NCBI GenBank assembly: GCA_963749365.1
Contig: CAVVME010000003.1
Span: 682,001 to 746,000, forward strand
DNA length: 64,000 nt
Direction: 5' to 3'
Origin: WHSW01 sp963749365
Lineage (GTDB): Bacteria > Actinomycetota > Thermoleophilia > Solirubrobacterales > 70-9
Under the pieces are notes generated by a model. That model was not told the origin of the DNA. It saw nothing but the letters and a program-made list of their open reading frames with translations, and did no database searches. How positions within the stretch are numbered: position 1 is the stretch's first letter; each line of letters opens with the position of its first letter. This document shows positions 8,154-15,126 of the stretch, piece after piece. Made by a program: the position numbers and the translations under genes.

Positions 8154-8543
8154 ATGTCGCAGGACAACGTTCGGGTCTTGCATGAGATGTACGGTCGGCG
8201 CACACTTGCCGACGCGGCCTCGCTGATGCATCCTGCGGCCGAGATGCATCAGCCCTCCACGCTTATCGACACCGATCACTACTACGGACGTGAGGAGGTC
8301 GTGCGCGGCACACAGCGTGCGCTGGAGGCATGGCGGGAATTGGACTTCATCCCCGAGGAAGTGATCGATCTCGGCGAGCGAGCCTTCATGCGGGTGCGAC
8401 TTTCGGGTCGCGCCCGGACCAGCGGCATCGAGGTCGAACAGATGGCCTTTCACCTTTGGACCTTCCGCGACGGAATGCCCTGGCGCTGCGAGGTGTTCTT
8501 CAGCGAGGCCGAAGCCCTCGAAGCCGCCGGGCTGTCGGAGTAG
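8154..8543 (+). CDS. SnoaL-like / NTF2-fold protein 1 (start of a four-gene operon)
   Basis: A 129-residue alpha+beta protein of SnoaL/NTF2-like size. It starts MSQDNVRVLHEMY and ends AEALEAAGLSE. NTF2-fold proteins include polyketide cyclases, isomerases and many proteins of unknown role. No catalytic set can be assigned here, so the function is unknown. ATG 8154 is chosen because the MSQ(E/D)NV start is shared by the family and the promoter cassette ends exactly there. The next gene begins 3 nt after the stop, and the GGAG in the last sense codons can serve as its ribosome-binding site. Confidence 0.8.
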   Translation: MSQDNVRVLHEMYGRRTLADAASLMHPAAEMHQPSTLIDTDHYYGREEVVRGTQRALEAWRELDFIPEEVIDLGERAFMRVRLSGRARTSGIEVEQMAFHLWTFRDGMPWRCEVFFSEAEALEAAGLSE

Positions 8544-8546
8544 ACG

Positions 8547-8942
8547 ATGTCGCAGGAGAACGTGGAGCTTGCCTACCGCGCCTATGACGCCTTCAACCGC
8601 CGCGACTGGGATGCCTTCGTCTTGCTGAGCGACCCGGAGATCGAGATCGAGTCGCGCCTCGTCATCATGGAGGGCGGCTACCACGGCCACGAGGGCCTGC
8701 GTCGCTGGTGGGAGAACTTCCTCGATGCCTTCCCCGACTACACCTGCGAGGTCGAGGAATTGCGCGACCTCGGAGACGTGACGCTCGGTCACATCCGCGG
8801 TTGGGGACATGCCGCCGCCAGCGACACGCCGCTCGTAGATCCGTTCTGGCAACCAATCAGATGGCGTCGCGGCAGGTGCGTCTGGTGGCGCAACTGCTCG
8901 ACCGAGGCCGAAGCCCTCGAAGCCGCCGGGCTGTCGGAGTAG
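8547..8942 (+). CDS. SnoaL-like / NTF2-fold protein 2
   Basis: The 131-residue product reads MSQENVELAYRAYDAFNRRDWDAF, a typical SnoaL helix-1 pattern. The family core GYHGHEGLRRWWENFLDAF and a conserved strand TCEVEELRDLGD follow. It ends with the shared AEALEAAGLSE. Segment 98-120 is rich in Trp and Arg and differs from its siblings. It is co-transcribed with the genes on either side (3-nt gaps). The function is unknown beyond the fold. Its closest relative in the window by N-terminal wording is the gene at 24118-24522 (both contain DAFNRRD). Confidence 0.8.
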   Translation: MSQENVELAYRAYDAFNRRDWDAFVLLSDPEIEIESRLVIMEGGYHGHEGLRRWWENFLDAFPDYTCEVEELRDLGDVTLGHIRGWGHAAASDTPLVDPFWQPIRWRRGRCVWWRNCSTEAEALEAAGLSE

Positions 8943-8945
8943 GCG

Positions 8946-9362
8946 GTGTCGCAGGAGAACGTCGAGATCGTGCGCAGGCTGTTCGCCGCCTTCCAGAGCG
9001 TGGACGTCGGCAGCTTCGAGCGCCGCCTCGACGAGGTGCGAGAGATCTTCGATCCCGAGGTCGAGTGGGTCGCGGCCCCGCACTCGCTCCTGGCGAGCGA
9101 GGAGTATCGCGGGTACGACGGCGTCCGCCGCTTCTGGACCCAGTTCCTGTCGGCTTGGGACGAGTACGGCGTCCAAGTTGACGAGCTGATCGACGCGGGT
9201 GATCAAGTCGTCGCGGTGATGCGGCTGTGCGGACGCACCAATGAGCTCGAGGTCGACGAGGCGCGGTCGTCGCTTCTCACCTTGCGCGACGGAAGGATCG
9301 TGCGGATCGAGCCCTTCACGAGCAAGGACGGCGCCCTCGAAGCCGCCGGGCTTCAGGAGTAG
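8946..9362 (+). CDS. SnoaL-like / NTF2-fold protein 3 (GTG start)
   Basis: This 138-residue protein starts at GTG 8946, where the other copies have ATG within the same GTCGCAGGAGAACG context. The family pattern is complete: MSQENVEIVRRLFAAFQSVD, a YDGVRRFWTQF core, VDELIDAGDQVVAV, and the end GALEAAGLQE. The last codons read CTTCAGGAG, which keeps an AGGAG upstream of the next ATG even though the peptide changed from LSE to LQE. That hints at selection for the ribosome-binding site. Specific function is unknown. Confidence 0.8.
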   Translation: MSQENVEIVRRLFAAFQSVDVGSFERRLDEVREIFDPEVEWVAAPHSLLASEEYRGYDGVRRFWTQFLSAWDEYGVQVDELIDAGDQVVAVMRLCGRTNELEVDEARSSLLTLRDGRIVRIEPFTSKDGALEAAGLQE

Positions 9363-9365
9363 GCG

Positions 9366-9761
9366 ATGTCGCAGGAGAACGTCGAGATCGTGCGGACCGG
9401 AATTGATGCCTGGAGCCGCGGGGACTGGGACACCGCGCTTGGAGATGCAGCCCCAGATCTCGAATACGACCTCTCCCATGCCCGCGGCCCCTTCCGTGGC
9501 GTCTACAGACGCGATCAGGTGCCGCGGGCATGGGCGGATCTCACCGAGGGCCTGACATCCGCACGGCTCGAGCCGCAAGAGTTCATCGAGGCGGGTGAGC
9601 ACGTAGTGGTCCCGTGCACGTTCCACGCGACGGGACGCGATGGGATCGAGCTCCAAGCCCGTGTGACCTGGACCTTCACGATCCGCGACGGGGCCGTCGA
9701 GCGTATCTGCCTGTACCAGGAGCGGCAGGAAGCCCTCGAAGCCGTCGGGCTGTCGGAGTAG
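9366..9761 (+). CDS. SnoaL-like / NTF2-fold protein 4 (last gene of the operon)
   Basis: The 131-residue product has the standard start MSQENVEIVRTGIDAWSRGDW and the end QEALEAVGLSE. The middle (GPFRGVYRRDQVPRAWADL, EPQEFIEAGEHVVVPC, VTWTFTIRDGAVERI) follows the SnoaL core pattern. The ATG is 3 nt after the previous stop. No catalytic residues can be assigned with confidence. Downstream are 56 nt without a gene, containing another GTGCGCCAG, and then the convergent acetyltransferase gene. Confidence 0.8.
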   Translation: MSQENVEIVRTGIDAWSRGDWDTALGDAAPDLEYDLSHARGPFRGVYRRDQVPRAWADLTEGLTSARLEPQEFIEAGEHVVVPCTFHATGRDGIELQARVTWTFTIRDGAVERICLYQERQEALEAVGLSE

Positions 9762-9817
9762 ACGCTCGTGCGCCAGCCCAACGAACTCGACGTTGTCCTA
9801 CATCGCCTACGCGCCAG

Positions 9818-10327
9818 CTAGCCGCGGACGAACTCCTTGGCTAGCAGCTCGAGCAGCAGGCCGTCCTTCCAGACGCCGCAGGGGTCGCGCAAGTATTGCC
9901 GCAAGACACCGACGGGCCGAAAGCCAGCCTCGCGGAAGCACGCGATTGAGATCTCGTTCTCAACCTCTGGGTCGACCACAATGCGGTGAAAGCCGTGATC
10001 GTCGATCAGGTGCGCGCACAGAACCCGTACGGTCTCCAGACCGAGCCCGCGCCCGTGCATCGCCGGATCGAGGAAAAGATCGAGGCCGGCAAAACGGATA
10101 ATCGTCTCGGCCTCTGAGTACCACTGGGCGAAACCGATGACCCGCTCGTCGAGCATCACGGTGTAGTTGATGCTGCGGTTCATGCTGGCGGGGAAGTCGT
10201 CGGCCGGGTCCTGCCACCAACGCCGAACCCCGGGCTCGAGATGAATCTCTCGGAGGCGGGCGTGATGCTCCGGAGTGCACGGGACCAGCCCGACGCGAGG
10301 TCCGGTGAGCTCGGGCGGCGCGGCCAC
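9818..10327 (-). CDS. GNAT acetyltransferase, aminoglycoside 6'-N-acetyltransferase-like
   Basis: A 169-residue GNAT-fold protein. The acetyl-CoA pyrophosphate-binding motif A is visible as GRGLGLETVRVL (about 94-105), followed by a conserved DPEVENEISIACFREAGFRPVG. The wording ERVIGFAQWYSEAE and GLDLFLDPAMHGRG resembles the AAC(6') drug-modifying group (Acetyltransf_8-like). Members acetylate aminoglycosides or other amines, so resistance activity is possible but not shown. It lies inside the island, convergent with the SnoaL operon. Confidence 0.75.
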   Translation of the reverse strand: MAAPPELTGPRVGLVPCTPEHHARLREIHLEPGVRRWWQDPADDFPASMNRSINYTVMLDERVIGFAQWYSEAETIIRFAGLDLFLDPAMHGRGLGLETVRVLCAHLIDDHGFHRIVVDPEVENEISIACFREAGFRPVGVLRQYLRDPCGVWKDGLLLELLAKEFVRG

Positions 10328-10454
10328 CCGCTGATCGTGACAGTTTGTGCTTCGGACGAAACGGTGTGAGCCTTAGCGCCGTTTGGTAAGCAGCACTAGG
10401 ACGCATTAGTCCCAGCGCTGATCGCTACCTGCCGTTCACGAGGACAAGCGCGGC

Positions 10455-10460
10455 TAGGAT
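10455..10460 (+). promoter_or_regulatory. Candidate -10 (TAGGAT) for the ABM-like gene
   Basis: TAGGAT is a common actinobacterial -10 form. It lies about 50 nt before the ATG at 10511. No convincing -35 is present. A purine-rich GGAGAAGAGG precedes the start codon. The rest of 10328-10510 shows no gene. Confidence 0.3.
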
Positions 10461-10510
10461 GCGCTCCGCTTTCACACCGCAGCCCGACTACGGAGAAGAG
10501 GTCTCACACC

Positions 10511-10810
10511 ATGCACGTCGCCCAATTCACCTTGCACGCCAAGCCCGGCCATTACGAGCAGGTCGCGGAGATTTACTCCGAGTTCGCCGCCGGCTTCCTC
10601 AGCGATCATCCCGCACTCCAGGCGGTGCTGATCCTTGGCGACGAGGCGAGCGGTGTGGTGCGCGGCGTGGGCGTGTTCACGGATCGGGAGGCCGCAGACG
10701 ACGTCAACAGCGACCCTGAGTTCGCCTCCTTCAACGACAGGATCGGGCCGCTGCTTTCGAGCCCCTCAGAGCGGGTGGAGCTGCAGCTCCTGCACCACTA
10801 CTCGCGGTAG
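10511..10810 (+). CDS. Small ABM / dimeric alpha-beta-barrel-like protein
   Basis: The 99-residue product has the pattern of the antibiotic-biosynthesis-monooxygenase-like fold: a beta strand MHVAQFTLHAKPG, a helix YEQVAEIYSEFAAGF, a strand LQAVLILGDEASGVVRGVGVF, and a helix with SDPEFASFNDRIGPLL. These small ferredoxin-like proteins often dimerise. Some are oxygenases acting without cofactor, many have no known role. No active-site residues can be named. It sits alone in the island. Confidence 0.65.
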   Translation: MHVAQFTLHAKPGHYEQVAEIYSEFAAGFLSDHPALQAVLILGDEASGVVRGVGVFTDREAADDVNSDPEFASFNDRIGPLLSSPSERVELQLLHHYSR

Positions 10811-10918
10811 GCGGCGGGCCTGCCTCCACGACGCGATCCGCGGTTCAGCTCCCTCAAGCCATTCGGCCTGGGCGCCGCAACTCCAATCCGCAGTATTCGC
10901 GGACGAACTGGACCGGCC

Positions 10919-11005
10919 TCACTTGGTGAGGAGGCGATCTAGCTCGTTATCGAGCTCTTGGCGTTCCTTTCGCTCGACCGCTCGCAGCGCCATGCCCTCG
11001 CGCAT
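10919..11005 (-). other. Possible 28-codon ORF or gene remnant
   Basis: On the minus strand an ATG-started frame reads MREGMALRAVERKERQELDN, continues to DRLLTK and ends in TGA. The charged, helical composition resembles the C-terminus of a small DNA-binding or antitoxin-like protein, but no domain can be named. It lies in the 287-nt gap between the ABM-like gene and the fifth SnoaL gene, which otherwise holds only the SnoaL promoter. Confidence 0.25.
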
Positions 11006-11082
11006 TATCGCACGGCTTGCCACCGCGGCCGGCGGTCGGCAGTGCGGGCGATTCCGCGGCGGCGACCCTCCCCCCGCCGCGA

Positions 11083-11088
11083 GATACT
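11083..11088 (+). promoter_or_regulatory. SnoaL-cassette promoter, -10 GATACT
   Basis: GATACT, then the 9-nt spacer GCGCGGGCG, then ATG 11098. About 45 nt further upstream (GCGATTCCGCG to CCTCCCCCCG) also match the region before the gene at 8154, so the whole promoter segment is duplicated. Confidence 0.6.
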
Positions 11089-11097
11089 GCGCGGGCG

Positions 11098-11490
11098 ATG
11101 TCGCAGGAGAACGTGGAGATCGTGCGTCGAGCCTTCGCGTTCGGGGTGCAAGGGCGCGGCGATCCCGCCGAGGCGCTTGCCGATTTTGATCCCGACGTCG
11201 TCCTGACCTCCGTCGAGGCAGGTCCTTCGTACGGGCGGAACGCGGTTCGAGACAACTTCGAGCGCTGGAAGAGCGCCTGGGAGAAGACTGAGGCGACGGC
11301 CGAGGAGTTCATCGACGCCGGGAACCAGGTGGTGGTGAGGGCCTACTTCCGGGCACGCGGCCGGGGAAGCGGGGTCGAGGTCGATGCCCGCTTTTATGAC
11401 GTCTACACCCTCCGCAATGGCAAGATCGTCCGCGTGGACGAGTTCGCCGAGCGGGAGGAAGCCCTCGAAGCCGCCGGGCTGTCGGAGTAG
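11098..11490 (+). CDS. SnoaL-like / NTF2-fold protein 5 (single gene)
   Basis: A 130-residue family member: MSQENVEIVRRAFAFGVQGR, core PSYGRNAVRDNFERWKSAW, strand ATAEEFIDAGNQVVVRAYF, and the end EEALEAAGLSE. It has its own promoter copy and no gene close behind it. The conserved 33-nt 3' block is present although no downstream gene uses its GGAG. Function beyond the fold is unknown. It is the last gene of the island before the right direct repeat. Confidence 0.8.
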   Translation: MSQENVEIVRRAFAFGVQGRGDPAEALADFDPDVVLTSVEAGPSYGRNAVRDNFERWKSAWEKTEATAEEFIDAGNQVVVRAYFRARGRGSGVEVDARFYDVYTLRNGKIVRVDEFAEREEALEAAGLSE

Positions 11491-11570
11491 GCGAGCAGGC
11501 GGCTGGTGTAGCAGCACCCCGCTTAGGCGGTTTACAGCGGTCTTGAGCGGGAGAAACGTCACTCGGTGAG

Positions 11571-11625
11571 CCAAGCGTCGCAGATCCACGAGATCCCGAT
11601 CCTCGAGCGGATGGGCTACGCGTGA
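11571..11625 (+). repeat. Right copy of the 55-bp direct repeat; candidate attR-like boundary
   Basis: This copy encodes a promoterless QIHEIPILERMGYA-stop identical in peptide to the cyclo-ligase C-terminus. Its TGA overlaps the GTG start of the hydrolase gene (GTGA). That overlap is typical of translational coupling and suggests this copy marks the original junction of the two genes. Confidence 0.7.
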
Positions 11626-12605
11626 GCCAGGGCCGTCGCCGGGACGCGCTGAAACCGTTCGGCCCGCGCCCCGACGCCACCCCCTCCGAAGGCCCCGACC
11701 CCTATGGCAACCCCGACCCCGAGTGGCTGGGGGTCGATTGGCGCGAGCATCTGCGGACGATCGACGTCGCCGGTGCGGAGGGCTCGGCACGCGTCAACTA
11801 CGTCGAGATTGGCCCGAGCGAGACGGACGGCGACGCTGAGCCCGACCCGCCGGCGCTCCTGTTCGTGCACGGGCTCTCCGGCAGCTGGCAGAACTGGCTC
11901 GAGAACATTTCCCACTTCGCCCGCCGTCGCCGGGTAATCGCGCTCGACCTGCCGGGCTTCGGCGCCTCACCGATGCCCGAATGGGAGGTGTCGATCGCGG
12001 CCTACGGCCGCCTGCTGCACGATTTCTGCACCGCGCTCGACGTCCGGGAATGCGCCGTGGTCGGCAACTCGATGGGCGGCTTCGTCGCCGCCGACGCGTC
12101 GCTCCACGAGCCGGGGCGGTTTGGGCAACTGGTCCTGGTCTCGGCCGCGGGCGTCTCGAGCGCGCGCCTGCGGCGCGAGCCGACCGAGGTCGCAGCGCGG
12201 ATGCTGGCTGCCGCGGCACCATGGATGTTCAGCCTCCAGACCGAGGCTTTTCGGCGTCCCAAGGCACGCCGGCTTGCGTTTCGCAACGTCTTCCGCCATC
12301 CGGAGCTGCTGCGGCCGGAGCTGCTCTGGGAGTTCTTCTCGGGCGCCATGCGTGGCCAGGCGTTCACGCAGGCGTTCGCCGCCCTCGCCGGCTACCACAT
12401 CCTCGACCGCCTGGAGGAGGTCGAGGTGCCGGCGCTGATCGTCTGGGGCCGCAACGACAACGTCGTCCCGCCGGCCGACGCGCTCGAGTACGGGCGCATG
12501 CTGAGCCACTCCGAGACCACGATCTTCGGCGACACCGGACACGTGCCGATGGCCGAGCGCCCGGTGCGCTTCAACCGCCTGCTCGAGGCGTTCGTCAGCC
12601 GGTGA
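11622..12605 (+). CDS. Alpha/beta-hydrolase family protein
   Basis: This 327-residue protein has an alpha/beta-hydrolase fold. The oxyanion-hole segment is LLFVHGLSGSWQNW (about 83-96), the nucleophile elbow VVGNSMGGF holds the catalytic Ser (about 150), the acid lies in IVWGRNDNVVPP, and the catalytic His is in GDTGHVPMAERP near the end. Residues 1-75 form a family-unusual N-terminal stretch containing NYVEIGPSETDGD. The substrate is unknown. The GTG start overlaps the TGA of the duplicated cyclo-ligase end. Its 3' end overlaps the convergent ilvD by 11 nt. Confidence 0.85.
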   Translation: MSQGRRRDALKPFGPRPDATPSEGPDPYGNPDPEWLGVDWREHLRTIDVAGAEGSARVNYVEIGPSETDGDAEPDPPALLFVHGLSGSWQNWLENISHFARRRRVIALDLPGFGASPMPEWEVSIAAYGRLLHDFCTALDVRECAVVGNSMGGFVAADASLHEPGRFGQLVLVSAAGVSSARLRREPTEVAARMLAAAAPWMFSLQTEAFRRPKARRLAFRNVFRHPELLRPELLWEFFSGAMRGQAFTQAFAALAGYHILDRLEEVEVPALIVWGRNDNVVPPADALEYGRMLSHSETTIFGDTGHVPMAERPVRFNRLLEAFVSR

Positions 12606-14284
12606 CCGCTCCCTCGGCCGCCGAGGAGACGGTCTTCGCGTACTTCGCCAGCACGCCGCTGGTGTAGGCAGGCTCAGGTTGGTGGTACTCGGCGATCCGG
12701 CGCTCGATCTCCTCCTCGCTGAGCGCCACCTCGATGAGTCCGCGCCTCGACGTCGATCGTCACCTCGTCCCCCTCGCGAAGCGCGGCGATCGGGCCTCCC
12801 TTGGCCGCCTCGGGGGCGACGTGACCGACCATCAGCCCGCGGGTTGCGCCGGAGAAGCGCCCGTCGGTGAGCAGCGCGACCTGCTCGCCGAGCCCCTCGC
12901 CGACGATCGCCGCGGTCACCTGGAGCATCTCACGCATCCCCGGCCCGCCGGCGGGGCCCTCGTTGCGGATCACGATCACGTCGCCGGGCTCGATCGCCTG
13001 GTCCTTGACCGCCCGGAAGCACTCCTCCTCGGATTCGAAGATCCTGGCCGGCCCCGCCTGCCCGGTGCGCTCGGTCCCCGCCAGCTTGACCACCGCGCCA
13101 TCGGGGGCGAGATTGCCGCGCAGAACCGCCAGCCCGCCCTCGGGCTTGAGCGGCTCGGCGAGCGGGCGCACGACCTCCTGGCCCGGCTGCTCGAGCGCGG
13201 CCGCGGCCTCCTCGCCGATCGTCCGGCCGCTGACCGTGAGCGCCTCGGTGTGCAGAATCCCGGCCTCGGCGAGCCGGTTGAGGATCAGCGGCACGCCGCC
13301 GGCCCGGTAGAGGTCGGTGGCGACGAAGCGACCACCCGGCTTCAGGTCGGCCAGCAGCGGCGTCCGGCGCGAGATCCGTTCGAAGTCGTCGATCGAGAGC
13401 TCGAGCCCCGCCTCGCGCGCGACCGCGATCAGGTGCAGGACAGCGTTGGTCGAGCCGCCGGACGCACAGACGGTGGCGATCGCGTTCTCGAGCGATTCGC
13501 GGGTGATCAGCTTCGACGGCCGCAGGTCGTCGACCAGCACCCTGATCACCAGCTCGCCGATCCGCTCGGCGACCCTCGGCTTGTCGGAGTCCTCCGCGGG
13601 AACCATCGAGGAGCCCCCGGGCGAGATCCCGAGCGCCTCGAAGGCGCAGGCCATCGTGTTGGCGGTGAACTGCCCGCCGCAGGCGCCGGCGCCGGGGCTG
13701 GCGACGTCCTCGAGCGAGCGCAGCTCCTCGTCGGACATCCTGCCCGCCGCGTGCGCCCCGACCGCCTCGAACAGGTCGACGATGGTGACGTCCTTGCCAT
13801 GCCAGCGGCCGGGGGCGACCGAGCCGCCGTAGAGCATCACCGCCGGGATGTCGAGTCGCGCCAGCGCCATCACCGCGCCGGGGATCGTCTTGTCGCAGGC
13901 CGAGAGCGCGACCACGGCGTCGAACTGGTAACCGCGGACGGCGAGCTCGATCGAGTCGGCGATCACCTCGCGGCTGACCAGCGAGGTCTTCATCCCGCGG
14001 GTCCCCATCGTGATCCCGTCAGAGATCGCGATCGTGTTGAACTCCATCGGCGTCCCGCCGGCCTTTCGGACCCCGTCCTTGATGTGCTTGGCGAGGTCGC
14101 GAAGGTGGAAGTTGCACGGCATCGCCTCGATCCAGGTGTTGGCGATCCCGATCGTCGGCTTCGAGAGCGCCTCGTCGTCGAACCCGATCCCCTTCATGTA
14201 GGCGCGGGCGACGGTCCGGTCGGGACCGTCGAAGACGGCCGCCGACCGCGGCCGCGGAAGTGGGCTGTCGCCGTTCGAGCTCAC
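12595..14284 (-). CDS. ilvD: Dihydroxy-acid dehydratase, with an apparent frameshift near the C-terminus
   Basis: IlvD dehydrates 2,3-dihydroxy-isovalerate/methylvalerate in valine, isoleucine and leucine synthesis, using an Fe-S cluster. Cluster-site motifs ALSACDKTIPGAVMAL and GAGACGGQFTANTMA are visible. After GDEVTIDVEART the frame is interrupted by one extra base near 12736. Reading on in the original frame gives a non-homologous tail ending at 12674. Restoring the frame yields the expected EVALSEEEIERRIAEY and a stop at 12595. The GTG at 14284 is taken as start, and residues 1-12 (SSNGDSPLPRPR) look unstructured. A real mutation or a sequencing/assembly error could explain the shift. 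Confidence 0.85.
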
Positions 14285-14318
14285 GGGGGCGCCAGAGTGT
14301 AGATCCGAGGTGGGTGAT

Positions 14319-15116
14319 CTAGCGCCGCGCGAGCCCGAAGACGTCGACCGGGCCCGGCCCGCGCCCGATCTCGCGCAGGCCGTTGCCGACCGCCTCGGCG
14401 GCCACCTCCTTGGCCCAGCGCGCCGCGTCGGCGAGCTCCTCGCCGCGGGCCAGGAACGCGGCCAGGGCCGAGGAGTGGGTGCAGCCCGAGCCGTGCGAGG
14501 CGCCATCGGGGTAGCGCGGGCCCTCGATTCGCAGCGCGCCCTCGGGCTCGACCAGCAGGTCGGACCCATCCTCCGAGTGCCCGCCGGTGATCACCGCCGC
14601 TCCCGGGCCGAGCGCCAACATCGCTTCGCCGAGCTGGCGCTGGGTCGCCGACTCGCCGAGCCCTGTCAGCGCCCGGGCCTCGGGGAGGTTCGGGGTCACA
14701 ACCCGCGCCAGGGGCAGGATGCGCTCGATCAGCGCCGCCTTCGCGCGTGGGTCGAGCAGGTTCGCCCCGCTCTCGGAGACCATCACGGGATCGACGACCA
14801 CCGGTGCTTCCTCGACCAGCTCCAGTGCCTCGATCACCGCCTCGATCGTCGGCTCGTCAGCGAGCATTCCGATCTTGACCGCGTCGACGCCGATATCCGA
14901 AACCACCGACTCGACTTGGGCGACGATCATCTGCGGCGAGACTGCGAGCACCGCGTCGACCCCGACCGTGCTTTGAGCCGTTAAGGCGGTGATCGCCGTC
15001 ATCCCGTGCACGCCGCAGCGCGCGAATGCCTTCAGGTCGGCCTGGATCCCCGCACCGCCGCCGGAGTCCGAGCCGGCGATCGCGAGGCAGGCCGGAACGC
15101 GGGTCTGGCTCTGCAT
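14319..15116 (-). CDS. thiD: Hydroxymethylpyrimidine/phosphomethylpyrimidine kinase
   Basis: This 265-residue ribokinase-family protein makes HMP-PP for thiamine synthesis. Motifs: the substrate site IAGSDSGGGAGIQADLKAF at the N-terminus, VKIGML, DPVMVSESG, VVTPNLPEA, and the anion hole/catalytic signature DGASHGSGCTHSSALAA near residue 215. Length matches the family. Its start lies 10 nt from the dprA stop, so it is probably in the comM-dprA-thiD transcription unit. No TPP riboswitch is visible because there is no room upstream. Confidence 0.93.
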   Translation of the reverse strand: MQSQTRVPACLAIAGSDSGGGAGIQADLKAFARCGVHGMTAITALTAQSTVGVDAVLAVSPQMIVAQVESVVSDIGVDAVKIGMLADEPTIEAVIEALELVEEAPVVVDPVMVSESGANLLDPRAKAALIERILPLARVVTPNLPEARALTGLGESATQRQLGEAMLALGPGAAVITGGHSEDGSDLLVEPEGALRIEGPRYPDGASHGSGCTHSSALAAFLARGEELADAARWAKEVAAEAVGNGLREIGRGPGPVDVFGLARR

Positions 15117-15126
15117 CGCTCTGAGG

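Noticed and set aside
8028..9656. A 542-codon minus-strand frame across the SnoaL operon with repeated LRQPGGFEGF-type wording
   Set aside because: The repeats are just the antisense reading of the conserved EALEAAGLSE 3' blocks. The plus-strand genes have promoters, starts and family structure.
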